Source: Lacinutrix sp. C3R15
Lineage (GTDB): Bacteria; Bacteroidota; Bacteroidia; Flavobacteriales; Flavobacteriaceae
Length of the DNA: 64,000 nt
Reading direction: 5' to 3'
Assembly (NCBI RefSeq): GCF_018860825.1
Contig: NZ_JAHKPZ010000004.1
Coordinates: 124,001-188,000 of the forward strand
Part shown: one piece after another, positions 54,052 through 62,996 of the stretch
Layout of the letters: each line of letters begins with the position of its first letter
How positions within the stretch are numbered: the stretch's first letter is position 1
The notes under the pieces: model-generated
What the model saw: only the letters and a program-made list of their open reading frames with translations
Database searches by the model: none
Told to the model about the DNA's origin: nothing
Made by a program: the position numbers and the translations under genes

Positions 54052-55214
54052 AGCATGTTTGATAGCGTTTTAAGTTGTGCTTTTAAATTAAAAGTAGTTG
54101 CTGCTGTTTCTTTTATTTTTTGTTTAGAAGCTAAGGTGATTTCAGAAAGTTGAATAGAACCAATTACACTATTTAAATCTTTATAGTCTCCAGCAGTAGC
54201 AATCCAACCTAGTTTATTGTTGTTTATTACATCTTCACCTTCTCCACCACCAAAATATAGAATAGGCAACCCTAATTTTGCGTATTCAAATATTTTGGAA
54301 GGTACAGAGCCATAGATTCTATTTAATAAAGGGATGATAGCAATGTCATATTGTAAAAGTACTTTGTGTAGTTCTTCTCTTGTAACTCTTCCATAAAAAT
54401 AAATAGGAAGCTCTGGGTGTTTCTCTATAAAGGCTTCAATAAGCTTCTGTTCTGCACCAGAACCATAAATATGAAGTTCTACATGGTTATTAAAATCTAA
54501 TTCGGTACATAGCTTGTAAATGCCTTGTGCAATTCCTAAAAGTCCCGCATAAACCAATTTTATTTTTTTATCCGATGTATTTCTAGCTATTATTTCTGGC
54601 GCATCAAATTCTGGATAATTTCTATACAAAAGGGTTTCTTTTTTAGGAAACAAAGACGTTACATGTGTTAATATTTCTTTGCTTTGGCCTAAAATTAAAT
54701 CTGCTTTTTTGTAATTAAAACGCTCAATGTTTTCTAGCATTTTATAACTAAAATTCTTTTTAAATGCACCAAGTTCTAATCCTGCAATAGGCCATAAATC
54801 ACTAACATTTAAAATGAGTTTTCTTTTTTTAGATCGTAAAAAAAACATAGCGGTAAAAGCAACCAATAATGGAGGTGATTGCACAATTACTGTTTTTGGT
54901 ATTTTATTAAAAGTAAAAAAACAAACCAAACTAAAGCTGTAAGATAGCATGGCAATTAAACGTAAAAACTTGTTTTTAGAAACGGTTGCGTAAATCCATA
55001 ATCTATTAATAGTTATACCTTTTTCAACACTAGTATGTTTAAATTTTTTTTGATAGGCATCAAATATTTTACCAGTAGGATAATTAGGTAAAGGTGTTAA
55101 TACTTGTACATTAAAGTTTCGTTCTTGTAAAGCTTCGGCAAGATGATAAATTCTATTGGAAGCAGCTCCAATTTCTGGAGGAAAATAACTGGTAATTATA
55201 AGTATATCTTTCAT
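54048..55214 (-). CDS. GT4 glycosyltransferase (WbuB-like)
   Basis: The 388-residue GT-B enzyme opens with ITSYFPPEIGAASNRIYHLAEAL, typical of the WbuB-type GT4 group that uses N-acetyl amino sugars. The C-terminal domain has VYAGLLGIAQGI and GSVPSKIFEYAKLGLPIL with the donor-site Glu. It is the last gene of a minus-strand operon and starts directly after the wecB stop. A product of wecB (UDP-ManNAc) or UDP-GlcNAc is a plausible donor. Confidence 0.88.
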   Translation of the reverse strand: MKDILIITSYFPPEIGAASNRIYHLAEALQERNFNVQVLTPLPNYPTGKIFDAYQKKFKHTSVEKGITINRLWIYATVSKNKFLRLIAMLSYSFSLVCFFTFNKIPKTVIVQSPPLLVAFTAMFFLRSKKRKLILNVSDLWPIAGLELGAFKKNFSYKMLENIERFNYKKADLILGQSKEILTHVTSLFPKKETLLYRNYPEFDAPEIIARNTSDKKIKLVYAGLLGIAQGIYKLCTELDFNNHVELHIYGSGAEQKLIEAFIEKHPELPIYFYGRVTREELHKVLLQYDIAIIPLLNRIYGSVPSKIFEYAKLGLPILYFGGGEGEDVINNNKLGWIATAGDYKDLNSVIGSIQLSEITLASKQKIKETAATTFNLKAQLKTLSNML

Positions 55215-56309
55215 TTACAGAGAATATATTTCAACCAAACAATCTGTAATTCGTTTTGCAGCATGACCATCCCAAAGTTCTGGTATTTGACCTTGTTTCC
55301 ATTTTCCAGAAAGCAATTCTTTAAAGGTTGCTTCAATTTTTTCAGAATCATTTCCAACTAAAACATTGGTTCCTATTTCACAGGTTTCAGGTCTTTCTGT
55401 AGAGTCTCTAAGCGTAATACAAGGTACATTCATTACTGTGGTTTCTTCGGTAATTCCTCCAGAATCGGTAAGCATTGCAAAAGCATTTTTCACCAAATAA
55501 TTAAAATGTAAATAACCTAAAGGTTCTACATAATGCAGATTGTTATAATTTAAATCTAAACCTTCTAAAAGCTTTTTGGTTCTTGGGTGTACAGGAAATA
55601 TTATTGGGTAATCTTTACCAAGTGTTACAATTTGTTGTATTAAATTTTTTAGTTGGTTTTCTTCGTCAACATTACTAGGTCTATGTAAAGTCATGACCAT
55701 ATATTTTTTTTCTTCTAGCTTTAAATCTTCCCAGATTTGAGGTTTTTTAAGTCTTGGTAAATGTTTTAGTAAGGTATCAATCATTACATTTCCAACAAAG
55801 AAAATTTTACTTTTTGCAACACCAAGGTTTGCTAAGTTTTTGTTTGCGTAACTAGAAGTGGTAAAAAAATAATCGGTTAAACTATCGGTTACAATTCTGT
55901 TAATTTCTTCTGGCATATTCATATCACCAGAGCGTATTCCTGCCTCAACATGTGCAACGTCTATTCCTGCTTTTTTTGCAACAACAGTACAAGCCATGGT
56001 TGAGGTTACGTCACCAACAACCATTACCAGATTACAAGGGTTTTGTTGTAATTCTTTTTCAAAACCAATCATAATAGCAGCCGTTTGTTCTGCTTGTGTA
56101 CCACTTTTTACTTCTAAATTAATATCTGGAAAAGGTATGTTTAGTTCTTTAAAAAAAGTATCGCTTAAGTTTTTATCATAGTGTTGTCCTGTATGAACCA
56201 GTCTGTAATTTATATTAAAACCTTGTGCTTTTTTTTCTTGAATAGCCTCTATAATAGGAGCTATTTTCATAAAATTTGGTCGTGCTCCTGCAATAATTGT
56301 TATGTTCAT
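55215..56309 (-). CDS. wecB: UDP-N-acetylglucosamine 2-epimerase (non-hydrolysing)
   Basis: The 364-residue GT-B-fold epimerase interconverts UDP-GlcNAc and UDP-ManNAc. GARPNFMKIAPI (about 8-19), HVEAGIRSGDMNMPEEINR and the C-terminal DSGGITEETTVMNVPC and RDSTERPET blocks are diagnostic. It lies between the CapK-like gene (1 bp gap) and the GT4 gene (no gap). No UDP-ManNAc dehydrogenase is present, so ManNAc would be used as such or oxidised by an enzyme elsewhere. Confidence 0.95.
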   Translation of the reverse strand: MNITIIAGARPNFMKIAPIIEAIQEKKAQGFNINYRLVHTGQHYDKNLSDTFFKELNIPFPDINLEVKSGTQAEQTAAIMIGFEKELQQNPCNLVMVVGDVTSTMACTVVAKKAGIDVAHVEAGIRSGDMNMPEEINRIVTDSLTDYFFTTSSYANKNLANLGVAKSKIFFVGNVMIDTLLKHLPRLKKPQIWEDLKLEEKKYMVMTLHRPSNVDEENQLKNLIQQIVTLGKDYPIIFPVHPRTKKLLEGLDLNYNNLHYVEPLGYLHFNYLVKNAFAMLTDSGGITEETTVMNVPCITLRDSTERPETCEIGTNVLVGNDSEKIEATFKELLSGKWKQGQIPELWDGHAAKRITDCLVEIYSL

Positions 56310-56310
56310 A

Positions 56311-57621
56311 TTAATTGAGTAAGGATCTAAACTGTTTTAATTTACCACTTTTAGATCGTTCTATTTTATCTTGTCTTTCAAATATAATGGTTAACCCTTT
56401 TTCTAGGTAGTTTTCCATTTGTATTTTAATGTGCTTTATTTTTTCTTCTGTAATAACTTCAGCGCTTGTATAAATAACTTTAAAAGTTTCTGTTGTATGT
56501 TGTTCTATTATAAACTCTTTTACATTTCCTTGATCTTCAATAATACTTTTGGTAATGTAGTAAAACGTTAATCCGGCTGCTTTTTTTCCGCTAGGTAAAA
56601 TAGCAATATCATTGGTTCTTCCTATTAATTTTTCAAGAATAGGCTTTTGTAATGTGCTTTTTTTAGATAATATACCAATATCGCCAATGTCATAACGAAT
56701 AAAAGGATGAGCTTTATTGTAAAGCGAGGTAATAACAATTCTTCCTTCTTCCCCTTTTGGTAAAATATTGTCTTGTTTGTCAAGAATTTCAACAAAAAGC
56801 GTTTCACTATTTACTTGCCAAAGATCTTCAGGGTTTTGAAAAGCAATTAAATCTAATTCAGATGCTCCATATTCGTTAACTACAGGGAGCTCAAATTGTT
56901 TTTCCAGTAGTTTTTTATCGTCTTCAAAAAGCATTTCAGAAGTAACCACACAGGCTTTTAATGTAGGGCAAACCTGCTTTAAAATAATGTTTTCTCTCTC
57001 AAGATACTTAGCAAATTGTACAATGGCACTTGTATAGCCATTTATATAATCAAAATGGGTGTTTTTAAATTTCTTTAAGCATTTTTTAAAAGCAGCATCA
57101 CTTAAATCAAAAACCGAAAATCGATGACGATTACTTAATGCGTCTTTAAAACGTTCTTTATAATATCCTTTTGTATCTAACGGAATACCATAAAATCGCG
57201 CTTGTTTAGAGCTGTTAAAATCTAAACCAAACCAGCCAAACCTATTTTGTATTACAGACCAGGTTAAGGCATGGCAAAATTTGTCTTTTGCAAAAACAAA
57301 AGGATCTCCAGAAGAGCCCGAAGTTTTATTTATATAAACATTTTTGGTGTTGAAACCTTTAGAAAGTCTCTTGTTTAAAGGTTGTTGCAAATTACTTTTT
57401 GTCATAACAGGAATGTTTTTCCAGTCTGTAACACTAGCATTTTTTGCAATATTATGATAGAAGGTGTTGTTTTGAATATGGTAATTAAAAATATCTTTTT
57501 TTTTCTGAAGTATATACGCGGCAAAATCGGCTTCATTTTTACCATGAATCATCTTCAAAGTGCTTTTTGCTTTCTTTATAGGAAAGCCGTTTAGTAATAA
57601 TGAAAGATTAAATAAATTCAA
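56311..57621 (-). CDS. CapK-like adenylate-forming enzyme (phenylacetate-CoA ligase family)
   Basis: The 436-residue protein has the AMP-binding loop NKTSGSSGDPF, the NEYGASELDL motif and IRYDIGDIG, which define the PaaK/CapK group. CapK-type proteins occur in capsule and exopolysaccharide loci and are thought to activate acyl groups for decorating sugars; the substrate is unknown. The start is taken as TTG at 57621 (MNLFNLSLLLNGFPIKKA), since homologs begin there; an ATG at 57552 is the alternative. It heads the minus-strand operon with wecB and a glycosyltransferase. A phenylacetate catabolic role is unlikely here. Confidence 0.82.
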   Translation of the reverse strand: MNLFNLSLLLNGFPIKKAKSTLKMIHGKNEADFAAYILQKKKDIFNYHIQNNTFYHNIAKNASVTDWKNIPVMTKSNLQQPLNKRLSKGFNTKNVYINKTSGSSGDPFVFAKDKFCHALTWSVIQNRFGWFGLDFNSSKQARFYGIPLDTKGYYKERFKDALSNRHRFSVFDLSDAAFKKCLKKFKNTHFDYINGYTSAIVQFAKYLERENIILKQVCPTLKACVVTSEMLFEDDKKLLEKQFELPVVNEYGASELDLIAFQNPEDLWQVNSETLFVEILDKQDNILPKGEEGRIVITSLYNKAHPFIRYDIGDIGILSKKSTLQKPILEKLIGRTNDIAILPSGKKAAGLTFYYITKSIIEDQGNVKEFIIEQHTTETFKVIYTSAEVITEEKIKHIKIQMENYLEKGLTIIFERQDKIERSKSGKLKQFRSLLN

Positions 57622-57680
57622 ACAAAAAGATATTTTTGTAAAGTAAATAAAAAATATTCGTGTATTCGGCGCATTAGTTT

Positions 57681-57688
57681 TATTTTTG
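57681..57688 (+). promoter_or_regulatory. -7 element for purD
   Basis: TATTTTTG fits TAnnTTTG, 17 bases before the purD ATG; a weak TTCG lies 20 bases upstream of it. Confidence 0.45.
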
Positions 57689-57705
57689 GGCAAACAAATT
57701 ACAAC

Positions 57706-58977
57706 ATGACTATTTTAATTCTTGGTTCTGGCGGAAGAGAACATACTTTTGCTTGGAAAATATCACAAAGCCCTTTATGTAAAAACCTTTTTGTTGCTCC
57801 TGGAAACTCAGGTACAGCAGCACTTGCTACTAATGTAGATATTGGTGTAACAGACTTTCAATCTATTAAAACCTTAGTTTTAGAAAAAGCAATTGATATG
57901 GTAGTTGTTGGTCCAGAAGATCCTTTAGTACAAGGTGTTCATGATTTCTTTTTACAAGACGAAGCACTAAAACACGTCGCTGTTATTGGTCCTGAAAAAG
58001 CAGCCGCAGAATTAGAAGGAAGTAAAGAGTTTGCTAAAGAGTTTTTATACAGACATAATATACCAACTGCAGCTTACCAAAGTTTTGATGCAACTAGTGT
58101 AGAAGCTGGTTATGCTTTTTTAGAAACCTTAAAGGCACCTTATGTTTTAAAAGCAGACGGATTAGCAGCAGGAAAAGGCGTTTTAATTTTAAATGACCTA
58201 GATGAAGCTAAAGCAGAACTTAAAAGCATGCTTGTAGATGCCAAATTTGGTGCAGCAAGTACTAAAGTGGTAATTGAAGAGTTTTTAGACGGAATAGAAT
58301 TAAGTTGTTTTGTGTTAACAGATGGTAAAAACTACAAAATATTACCTACAGCAAAAGACTATAAACGTATTGGCGAAGGTGATACAGGGTTAAATACAGG
58401 AGGAATGGGAGCAGTATCTCCAGTACCTTTTGCTACTGATGCGTTTTTAAGTAAAATTGAAGAGCGTATTGTAAAACCTACTATTTCTGGTTTACAAAAA
58501 GATAATTTACCATATAAAGGTTTTGTGTTTATTGGTTTAATAAAAGTTGGTGATGACCCAAAAGTTATAGAGTATAATGTAAGAATGGGAGATCCTGAAA
58601 CAGAAGTTGTTTTACCAAGACTTAAAAATGATTTGGTTGAAATATTTCAAGCCATTGCAAATCAAACCTTAGATGCTATAGAAATTGAAATAGATGAACG
58701 TGCAGCAACAACAGTTATGTTAGTTTCTGGTGGTTACCCTGAAGCATATGAAAAAGGAAAAGAAATAACAGGAGTTCATGACATTACAGACTCTATAGCT
58801 TTTCATGCAGGAGCAAAGCTAGATGGCGATAAAATTGTAACTTCAGGAGGTCGTGTTATGGCAGTAACAAGCTATGGTGATACGTACCAAGAGGCAATAA
58901 AAAAATCTTACCAAAGTATAGATAAACTATATTTTGATAAGATGAATTATCGTAAAGATATTGGTTTTGATCTGTAG
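57706..58977 (+). CDS. purD: Phosphoribosylamine-glycine ligase
   Basis: The 423-residue ATP-grasp enzyme catalyses the second step of purine synthesis. The N-terminal ILGSGGREHTFAWK, the VVVGPEDPL segment, ATP-grasp stretches KADGLAAGKGV and the RMGDPETEVVLPRL metal site are all present. Length is normal. It is divergent from the CapK-like operon and has a plausible promoter, marking the return to housekeeping genes after the polysaccharide locus. Confidence 0.97.
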   Translation: MTILILGSGGREHTFAWKISQSPLCKNLFVAPGNSGTAALATNVDIGVTDFQSIKTLVLEKAIDMVVVGPEDPLVQGVHDFFLQDEALKHVAVIGPEKAAAELEGSKEFAKEFLYRHNIPTAAYQSFDATSVEAGYAFLETLKAPYVLKADGLAAGKGVLILNDLDEAKAELKSMLVDAKFGAASTKVVIEEFLDGIELSCFVLTDGKNYKILPTAKDYKRIGEGDTGLNTGGMGAVSPVPFATDAFLSKIEERIVKPTISGLQKDNLPYKGFVFIGLIKVGDDPKVIEYNVRMGDPETEVVLPRLKNDLVEIFQAIANQTLDAIEIEIDERAATTVMLVSGGYPEAYEKGKEITGVHDITDSIAFHAGAKLDGDKIVTSGGRVMAVTSYGDTYQEAIKKSYQSIDKLYFDKMNYRKDIGFDL

Positions 58978-58980
58978 TTC

Positions 58981-59208
58981 TTATAAATAAGAATGTGCAG
59001 AAACGCTTTTATCTTCTTCTTTGTTTTGATCAAATATTCTTAATTGAAGCATCCAGTATACCATAGCTACAAATCCAATAAGAATAAAAATCCAAGAAAT
59101 AGTATTTGCTGCAAACCAGTTTTCAAGTTCTAAGTTTTTAATTGCATCTAATGGTGCAAATAAAACGTTTACAAATAGGTCTTGTATTGCGTAAAAGAAA
59201 TCTTTCAT
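58981..59208 (-). CDS. DUF6341 family small membrane protein
   Basis: The 75-residue protein has an N-terminal amphipathic region (MKDFFYAIQDLFVNVLFAPLDAI), one membrane helix (about 38-57) and a charged tail with LRIFDQNKEED. It matches what I know as DUF6341, a small flavobacterial protein encoded between purD and DUF6427. Function unknown. The ATG at 59208 is preferred to a longer start because it gives the conserved N-terminus. It converges with purD, 3 bp apart. Confidence 0.82.
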   Translation of the reverse strand: MKDFFYAIQDLFVNVLFAPLDAIKNLELENWFAANTISWIFILIGFVAMVYWMLQLRIFDQNKEEDKSVSAHSYL

Positions 59209-59255
59209 AATAGTAATAATAGTATATTTACAATACAAAAATACAAAAAGAGTTA

Positions 59256-60197
59256 ATGATTACAAGTATTTTTAGTAAATCTAAACCAATAAATTTTTTA
59301 ATCGTTTTTGTACTTGCTGTTTTAGCGTTTTTAATCGTTAAATTTAAGCACGTACAACAACCAGTATCTAGTTTGTTTATTTTAAAACAAACCATCACTT
59401 TTACGGTAGCTTATTTATCTGTTTTACTGTTAAGTTTTATAAGCACAAAAAACGATTTAACACAAAAGAGTAATCTAGAAATTATACTATTTAGTTTGTT
59501 TTTACTCCTCATACCAGACGCATTAATAAGTGCTAAGGTTATTTGGGCTAATTTTTTTATTCTATTTGCTTTAAGACGTTTAATAAGTTTACGAACTAAA
59601 AAAAACACCAAAAGTAAACTGTTTGATGCTGCGCTGTGTATTACTATTGCTTCGTTGTTTTATTTTTGGGCTATCTTATTTCTGGTGTTAATTCCTTTAG
59701 TTTTATTATTTCACTCTAGTAATGATATAAAGCATTGGCTTATTCCAATAGTAGGAGTTGTAACTGTTTTTATATTATGTATAAGTACATCTATTGTAGT
59801 AAATAACTCGTATTTAGGTTTTTTTAATAGTAATTATCAAACAAGTTTTAGTTTTGTAAAGTACAATAGCTTACCTTTTTTAGTAGCTTTAACCTTACTA
59901 TTTTCTTTTGGCTTTTGGTCTGTTTTTTATTATCTAAAAAATTTCAGAACAAAAATAAGAACCATAAGGCCAGCCTATAAAACAATTTTAACCATGTTAA
60001 TACTTGCTTTTATATTATTTGTTATTGCACCAAATAAAAACGGACGTGAAATTTTATTCTTGTTTGCACCTTTAACAATAATAATAACTAATTATATAGA
60101 AACGATTAAAGATAAGTGGTTTAAAGAAGTGTTTTTTGGTATATTATTAGTTACACCAATGATACTTTTAGTGTTGCAATTTTTTGCCAAAAGCTAA
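59256..60197 (+). CDS. DUF6427 family membrane protein
   Basis: The 313-residue protein has about nine to ten membrane helices and begins MITSIFSKSKPINFLIV, the pattern of DUF6427 in Flavobacteriia. It has no known function. It is divergent from DUF6341 and overlaps the convergent upp gene by 30 bases. The conserved placement of DUF6341-DUF6427-upp in related genomes is from memory. Overall topology suggests a transporter-like or glycan-related membrane protein, but nothing specific can be read. Confidence 0.8.
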   Translation: MITSIFSKSKPINFLIVFVLAVLAFLIVKFKHVQQPVSSLFILKQTITFTVAYLSVLLLSFISTKNDLTQKSNLEIILFSLFLLLIPDALISAKVIWANFFILFALRRLISLRTKKNTKSKLFDAALCITIASLFYFWAILFLVLIPLVLLFHSSNDIKHWLIPIVGVVTVFILCISTSIVVNNSYLGFFNSNYQTSFSFVKYNSLPFLVALTLLFSFGFWSVFYYLKNFRTKIRTIRPAYKTILTMLILAFILFVIAPNKNGREILFLFAPLTIIITNYIETIKDKWFKEVFFGILLVTPMILLVLQFFAKS

Positions 60198-60827
60198 GTC
60201 TCCAGCATCACCCAAACCAGGAACTATATATCCTTTGTTACTTAATTCTGGATCAATAGTAGCAATCCATAAACTAGTGTCTTCACTAAATTTTTTATTA
60301 ATAAAATCTACACCTTCTTGAGCACCAATAACACTAACTAAATGTACGTTTTTTGGTTTTCCAAAAGGTTTTAAAGCTTCATAAGTAGCAAGCATAGATT
60401 GTCCTGTTGCTAGCATAGGGTCTGCAAGAATAAGAGTCTTGTTTTCTAAACTAGGACAAGCTAAATATTCTACAATAATTTCAAAACTATCTGGATCTTC
60501 TTTATGATGTCTGTATGCAGATATAAAAGCATTTTCGGCATTGTCAAAATAATTTAATAAACCGTTATGTAAGGGTACTCCAGCTCGTAATATAGAACAC
60601 AAAACAATATCATTGTTTAATAAATTCATGCTACAGTTTCCTAAAGGAGTTGTAACATTTGTGGCGTTGTATTGTAGGGATTTACTCATTTCGTAACCCA
60701 AAATTTCACCTATACGCTCTATGTTTCGTCTAAAACGCATGCTGTCTTTTTGAATTTTTTCATCTCTTATTTCAGAAATAAAAGTGTTTAAAATAGAGTT
60801 TTCTTTGGCTAGATTAAATATTTTCAT
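60168..60827 (-). CDS. upp: Uracil phosphoribosyltransferase
   Basis: The 219-residue salvage enzyme makes UMP from uracil and PRPP. The PRPP-binding motif is ADPMLATGQSM, and the C-terminal uracil-binding GLGDAGDLAFG motif is present. Earlier blocks LCSILRAGVPLHNGLL match Upp. The C-terminal 30 bases overlap the convergent DUF6427 gene, and both reading frames are intact. Confidence 0.95.
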   Translation of the reverse strand: MKIFNLAKENSILNTFISEIRDEKIQKDSMRFRRNIERIGEILGYEMSKSLQYNATNVTTPLGNCSMNLLNNDIVLCSILRAGVPLHNGLLNYFDNAENAFISAYRHHKEDPDSFEIIVEYLACPSLENKTLILADPMLATGQSMLATYEALKPFGKPKNVHLVSVIGAQEGVDFINKKFSEDTSLWIATIDPELSNKGYIVPGLGDAGDLAFGKKLQH

Positions 60828-61006
60828 GGCATAAAAATAACAATAAAATACATACTACTTACTTGTGTTTTACTCTCTTTTTTTATTTTAGTTTAAAATA
60901 AAATTAAAATGTATCTCATTACGTTTAATAGGGATAAAGTAAAACTAGATTGCTACCAGTTGTTTTTTAGGGTATAGCTTTAAGTGGCTTTTTGGTTTCA
61001 TTAATG

Positions 61007-61014
61007 TATATTTG
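61007..61014 (+). promoter_or_regulatory. -7 element for the DUF4254 gene
   Basis: TATATTTG followed by CAG matches TAnnTTTG, 19 bases before the ATG. A TTTG at 60991 is too close to act as the -33 box. Confidence 0.45.
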
Positions 61015-61033
61015 CAGTCAAATAAATTAAAAT

Positions 61034-61642
61034 ATGTTTTCAGAAAAAGCGAATAAAATATTTCAAGACGTAATAAATAAATACCACATTTTAAATACAG
61101 TAGACCAGTCATTTACTAATGTGTATGATAAAGACACTAATTTATTAGAGCATTTGCTATACAGAAAATGTTGGATAGATACTGTACAATGGCATTATGA
61201 AGATATTATTAGAGATCCGCAAATAGATCCAGTTGCAGCTTTAAAATTAAAACGTCAAATTGATGCTTCTAACCAAGACAGAACAGATATGGTAGAGTAT
61301 ATTGATAGTTATTTTTTAGAAAAATATAAAGAGGTTACTGTAAAAGAAAATGCAACCATTAACACAGAAAGTCCAGCTTGGGGAATAGACAGACTATCTA
61401 TTTTAGCTTTAAAAGTATACCACATGCAGGAAGAGGCAACACGTACAGATGCTACAGATGCACACAAAGCAGCTTGCCAAAAGAAACTAGACGTTTTATT
61501 AGAACAACGTGTAGATTTATCTACAGCAATAGATACATTACTTAATGATATTGCTAATGGTGACAAATACATGAAAGTGTATAAACAAATGAAAATGTAT
61601 AATGATGATGAACTAAACCCTGTTTTGCGTTCACAAAAATAA
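61034..61642 (+). CDS. DUF4254 family protein
   Basis: The 202-residue soluble, mostly helical protein starts MFSEKANKIFQDVI and contains LEHLLYRKCWIDTVQWHYEDIIRDP (about 38-62), the core of DUF4254. The family is of unknown function and often lies beside a GT9 heptosyltransferase-like gene in Bacteroidota, as here. A strong terminator separates it from that gene, so co-transcription is partial at most. A link to lipopolysaccharide core assembly is only contextual. Confidence 0.85.
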   Translation: MFSEKANKIFQDVINKYHILNTVDQSFTNVYDKDTNLLEHLLYRKCWIDTVQWHYEDIIRDPQIDPVAALKLKRQIDASNQDRTDMVEYIDSYFLEKYKEVTVKENATINTESPAWGIDRLSILALKVYHMQEEATRTDATDAHKAACQKKLDVLLEQRVDLSTAIDTLLNDIANGDKYMKVYKQMKMYNDDELNPVLRSQK

Positions 61643-61660
61643 ATTGTAATTTTTATTTCT

Positions 61661-61697
61661 AAAAACCACCTTTCTTTTTTAAACAAAGGTGGTTTTT
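61661..61697 (+). terminator. Intrinsic terminator
   Basis: AAAAACCACCTTT (61661-61673) pairs with AAAGGTGGTTTTT (61685-61697) over 13 bp, between DUF4254 and the GT9 gene. Confidence 0.85.
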
Positions 61698-61727
61698 AAT
61701 TTTTTAAATAAAAAAGACAAAAAGCAT

Positions 61728-62741
61728 ATGGCTAAACAACCTAAACATATACTAGTAATTAGGCTTTCTGCAATGGGAGATGTTGCTATGACTGTTCCTG
61801 TTTTAAAAGCATTTACACAGCAATATCCAGATGTTAAAATTACGTTTTTAACAAGAGATTTTTTTGCTCCTTTCTTTAGAGAGATAAAGAATGTCTCTGT
61901 TTTTTCAATAGATTTAAAAAATAAACATAAGGGTGTTTTTGGGCTTTTTAAACTTTCAAAAGAATTAAAAAAATTACAAATTGATGCTGTTGCAGATTTG
62001 CACAATGTATTACGTACTAAAATTTTAAAAGTCTTTTTATTTGGCATAAAATTTATTTCAATTAACAAAGGTAGAGCAGAGAAAAAAGCACTAGTTTCAG
62101 GAAAAAATTTTAAACAATTAAAAACAACACATGAGCGTTATGCTACCGTTTTTAAAAAACTAGGTTATCCTATAGATTTAAGTAATCCAACGTTTGCTAA
62201 ACGCGTTAAACTAAGCGCAAGCATACTTGCTAAAACTGGTGAAAAAAATAGAAAATGGATTGGTGTTGCGCCTTTTGCTACGTACAAAAGTAAAATGTAT
62301 CCTCTTGATGCTATGCAAGTAGTTATTGCAGCATTATCTAAAACACATACGGTTTTTTTGTTTGGAGGAAAAGCAGATAAAGAAGCACTAAAAAGTTTAG
62401 TGGTAAATACGCATGTAATTAATTTAGCAGGACAGTTGTCTTTAAACGAAGAGCTAGACGTAATTTCAAATTTAGATGTTATGTTGTCTATGGATTCTGG
62501 AAACGCCCATATTGCAGCTATGCTTGGTAAAAAAGTAGTTACAATTTGGGGTGTAACGCATCCTTTTGCAGGTTTTTATCCGTTTAATCAACCTGAAAAT
62601 TATGCGCTATTAGCAGATAAAAAACAATTTCCTTTAATACCTACTTCTATCTACGGAAATACTTTTCCGAAAGCATATGAAGAAGCTTCAAAAAGTATTT
62701 CTCCTCAAAAAGTTATAGATACAATAAATACTATAATTTAA
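61728..62741 (+). CDS. Family 9 glycosyltransferase (heptosyltransferase-like)
   Basis: The 337-residue GT-B enzyme resembles ADP-heptose:LPS heptosyltransferases. The N-terminus HILVIRLSAMGDVAMTVPVL (about 7-26) carries the conserved GDV motif. The C-terminal donor site DSGNAHIAAMLGKKVVTIWG (about 262-281) is typical of GT9. The ATG at 61728 puts the first strand at the start; a longer frame begins within the upstream terminator. It is cytoplasmic and probably adds a core sugar to lipid A. Exact donor unknown. Confidence 0.9.
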   Translation: MAKQPKHILVIRLSAMGDVAMTVPVLKAFTQQYPDVKITFLTRDFFAPFFREIKNVSVFSIDLKNKHKGVFGLFKLSKELKKLQIDAVADLHNVLRTKILKVFLFGIKFISINKGRAEKKALVSGKNFKQLKTTHERYATVFKKLGYPIDLSNPTFAKRVKLSASILAKTGEKNRKWIGVAPFATYKSKMYPLDAMQVVIAALSKTHTVFLFGGKADKEALKSLVVNTHVINLAGQLSLNEELDVISNLDVMLSMDSGNAHIAAMLGKKVVTIWGVTHPFAGFYPFNQPENYALLADKKQFPLIPTSIYGNTFPKAYEEASKSISPQKVIDTINTII

Positions 62742-62767
62742 AATAGTAATAGGTATAAAACAAAAAA

Positions 62768-62787
62768 CCCTACTCCAAAGAGTAGGG
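62768..62787 (+). terminator. Hairpin after the GT9 gene
   Basis: CCCTACTC (62768-62775) pairs with GAGTAGGG (62780-62787) around CAAA, with an A run before and CTCATTTT after. The T tract is imperfect, so strength is uncertain. The remaining 200 bp to 62996 show nothing else clear. Confidence 0.65.
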
Positions 62788-62996
62788 CTCATTTTAAACA
62801 TACCATAAAATAAATAATCCCTAACTATTATTATTTTTGTTTAAAACTTAAACGAATATATTTGCTTTATTTATTAAAAGAAGCAAACCTCAAGTTAAAA
62901 ACTATATAATCGTTAAAGTGTGTGTTTGTTAGGTTGAAACAACATGTATCATCGATAAAAAGAAGATTAATGCTAATTTAGCGTGTTTTTTATTCT

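Noticed and set aside
61679-62068. 129-codon minus-strand frame in the GT9 gene
   Set aside because: It is antisense to the conserved GT9 N-terminus and begins inside it.
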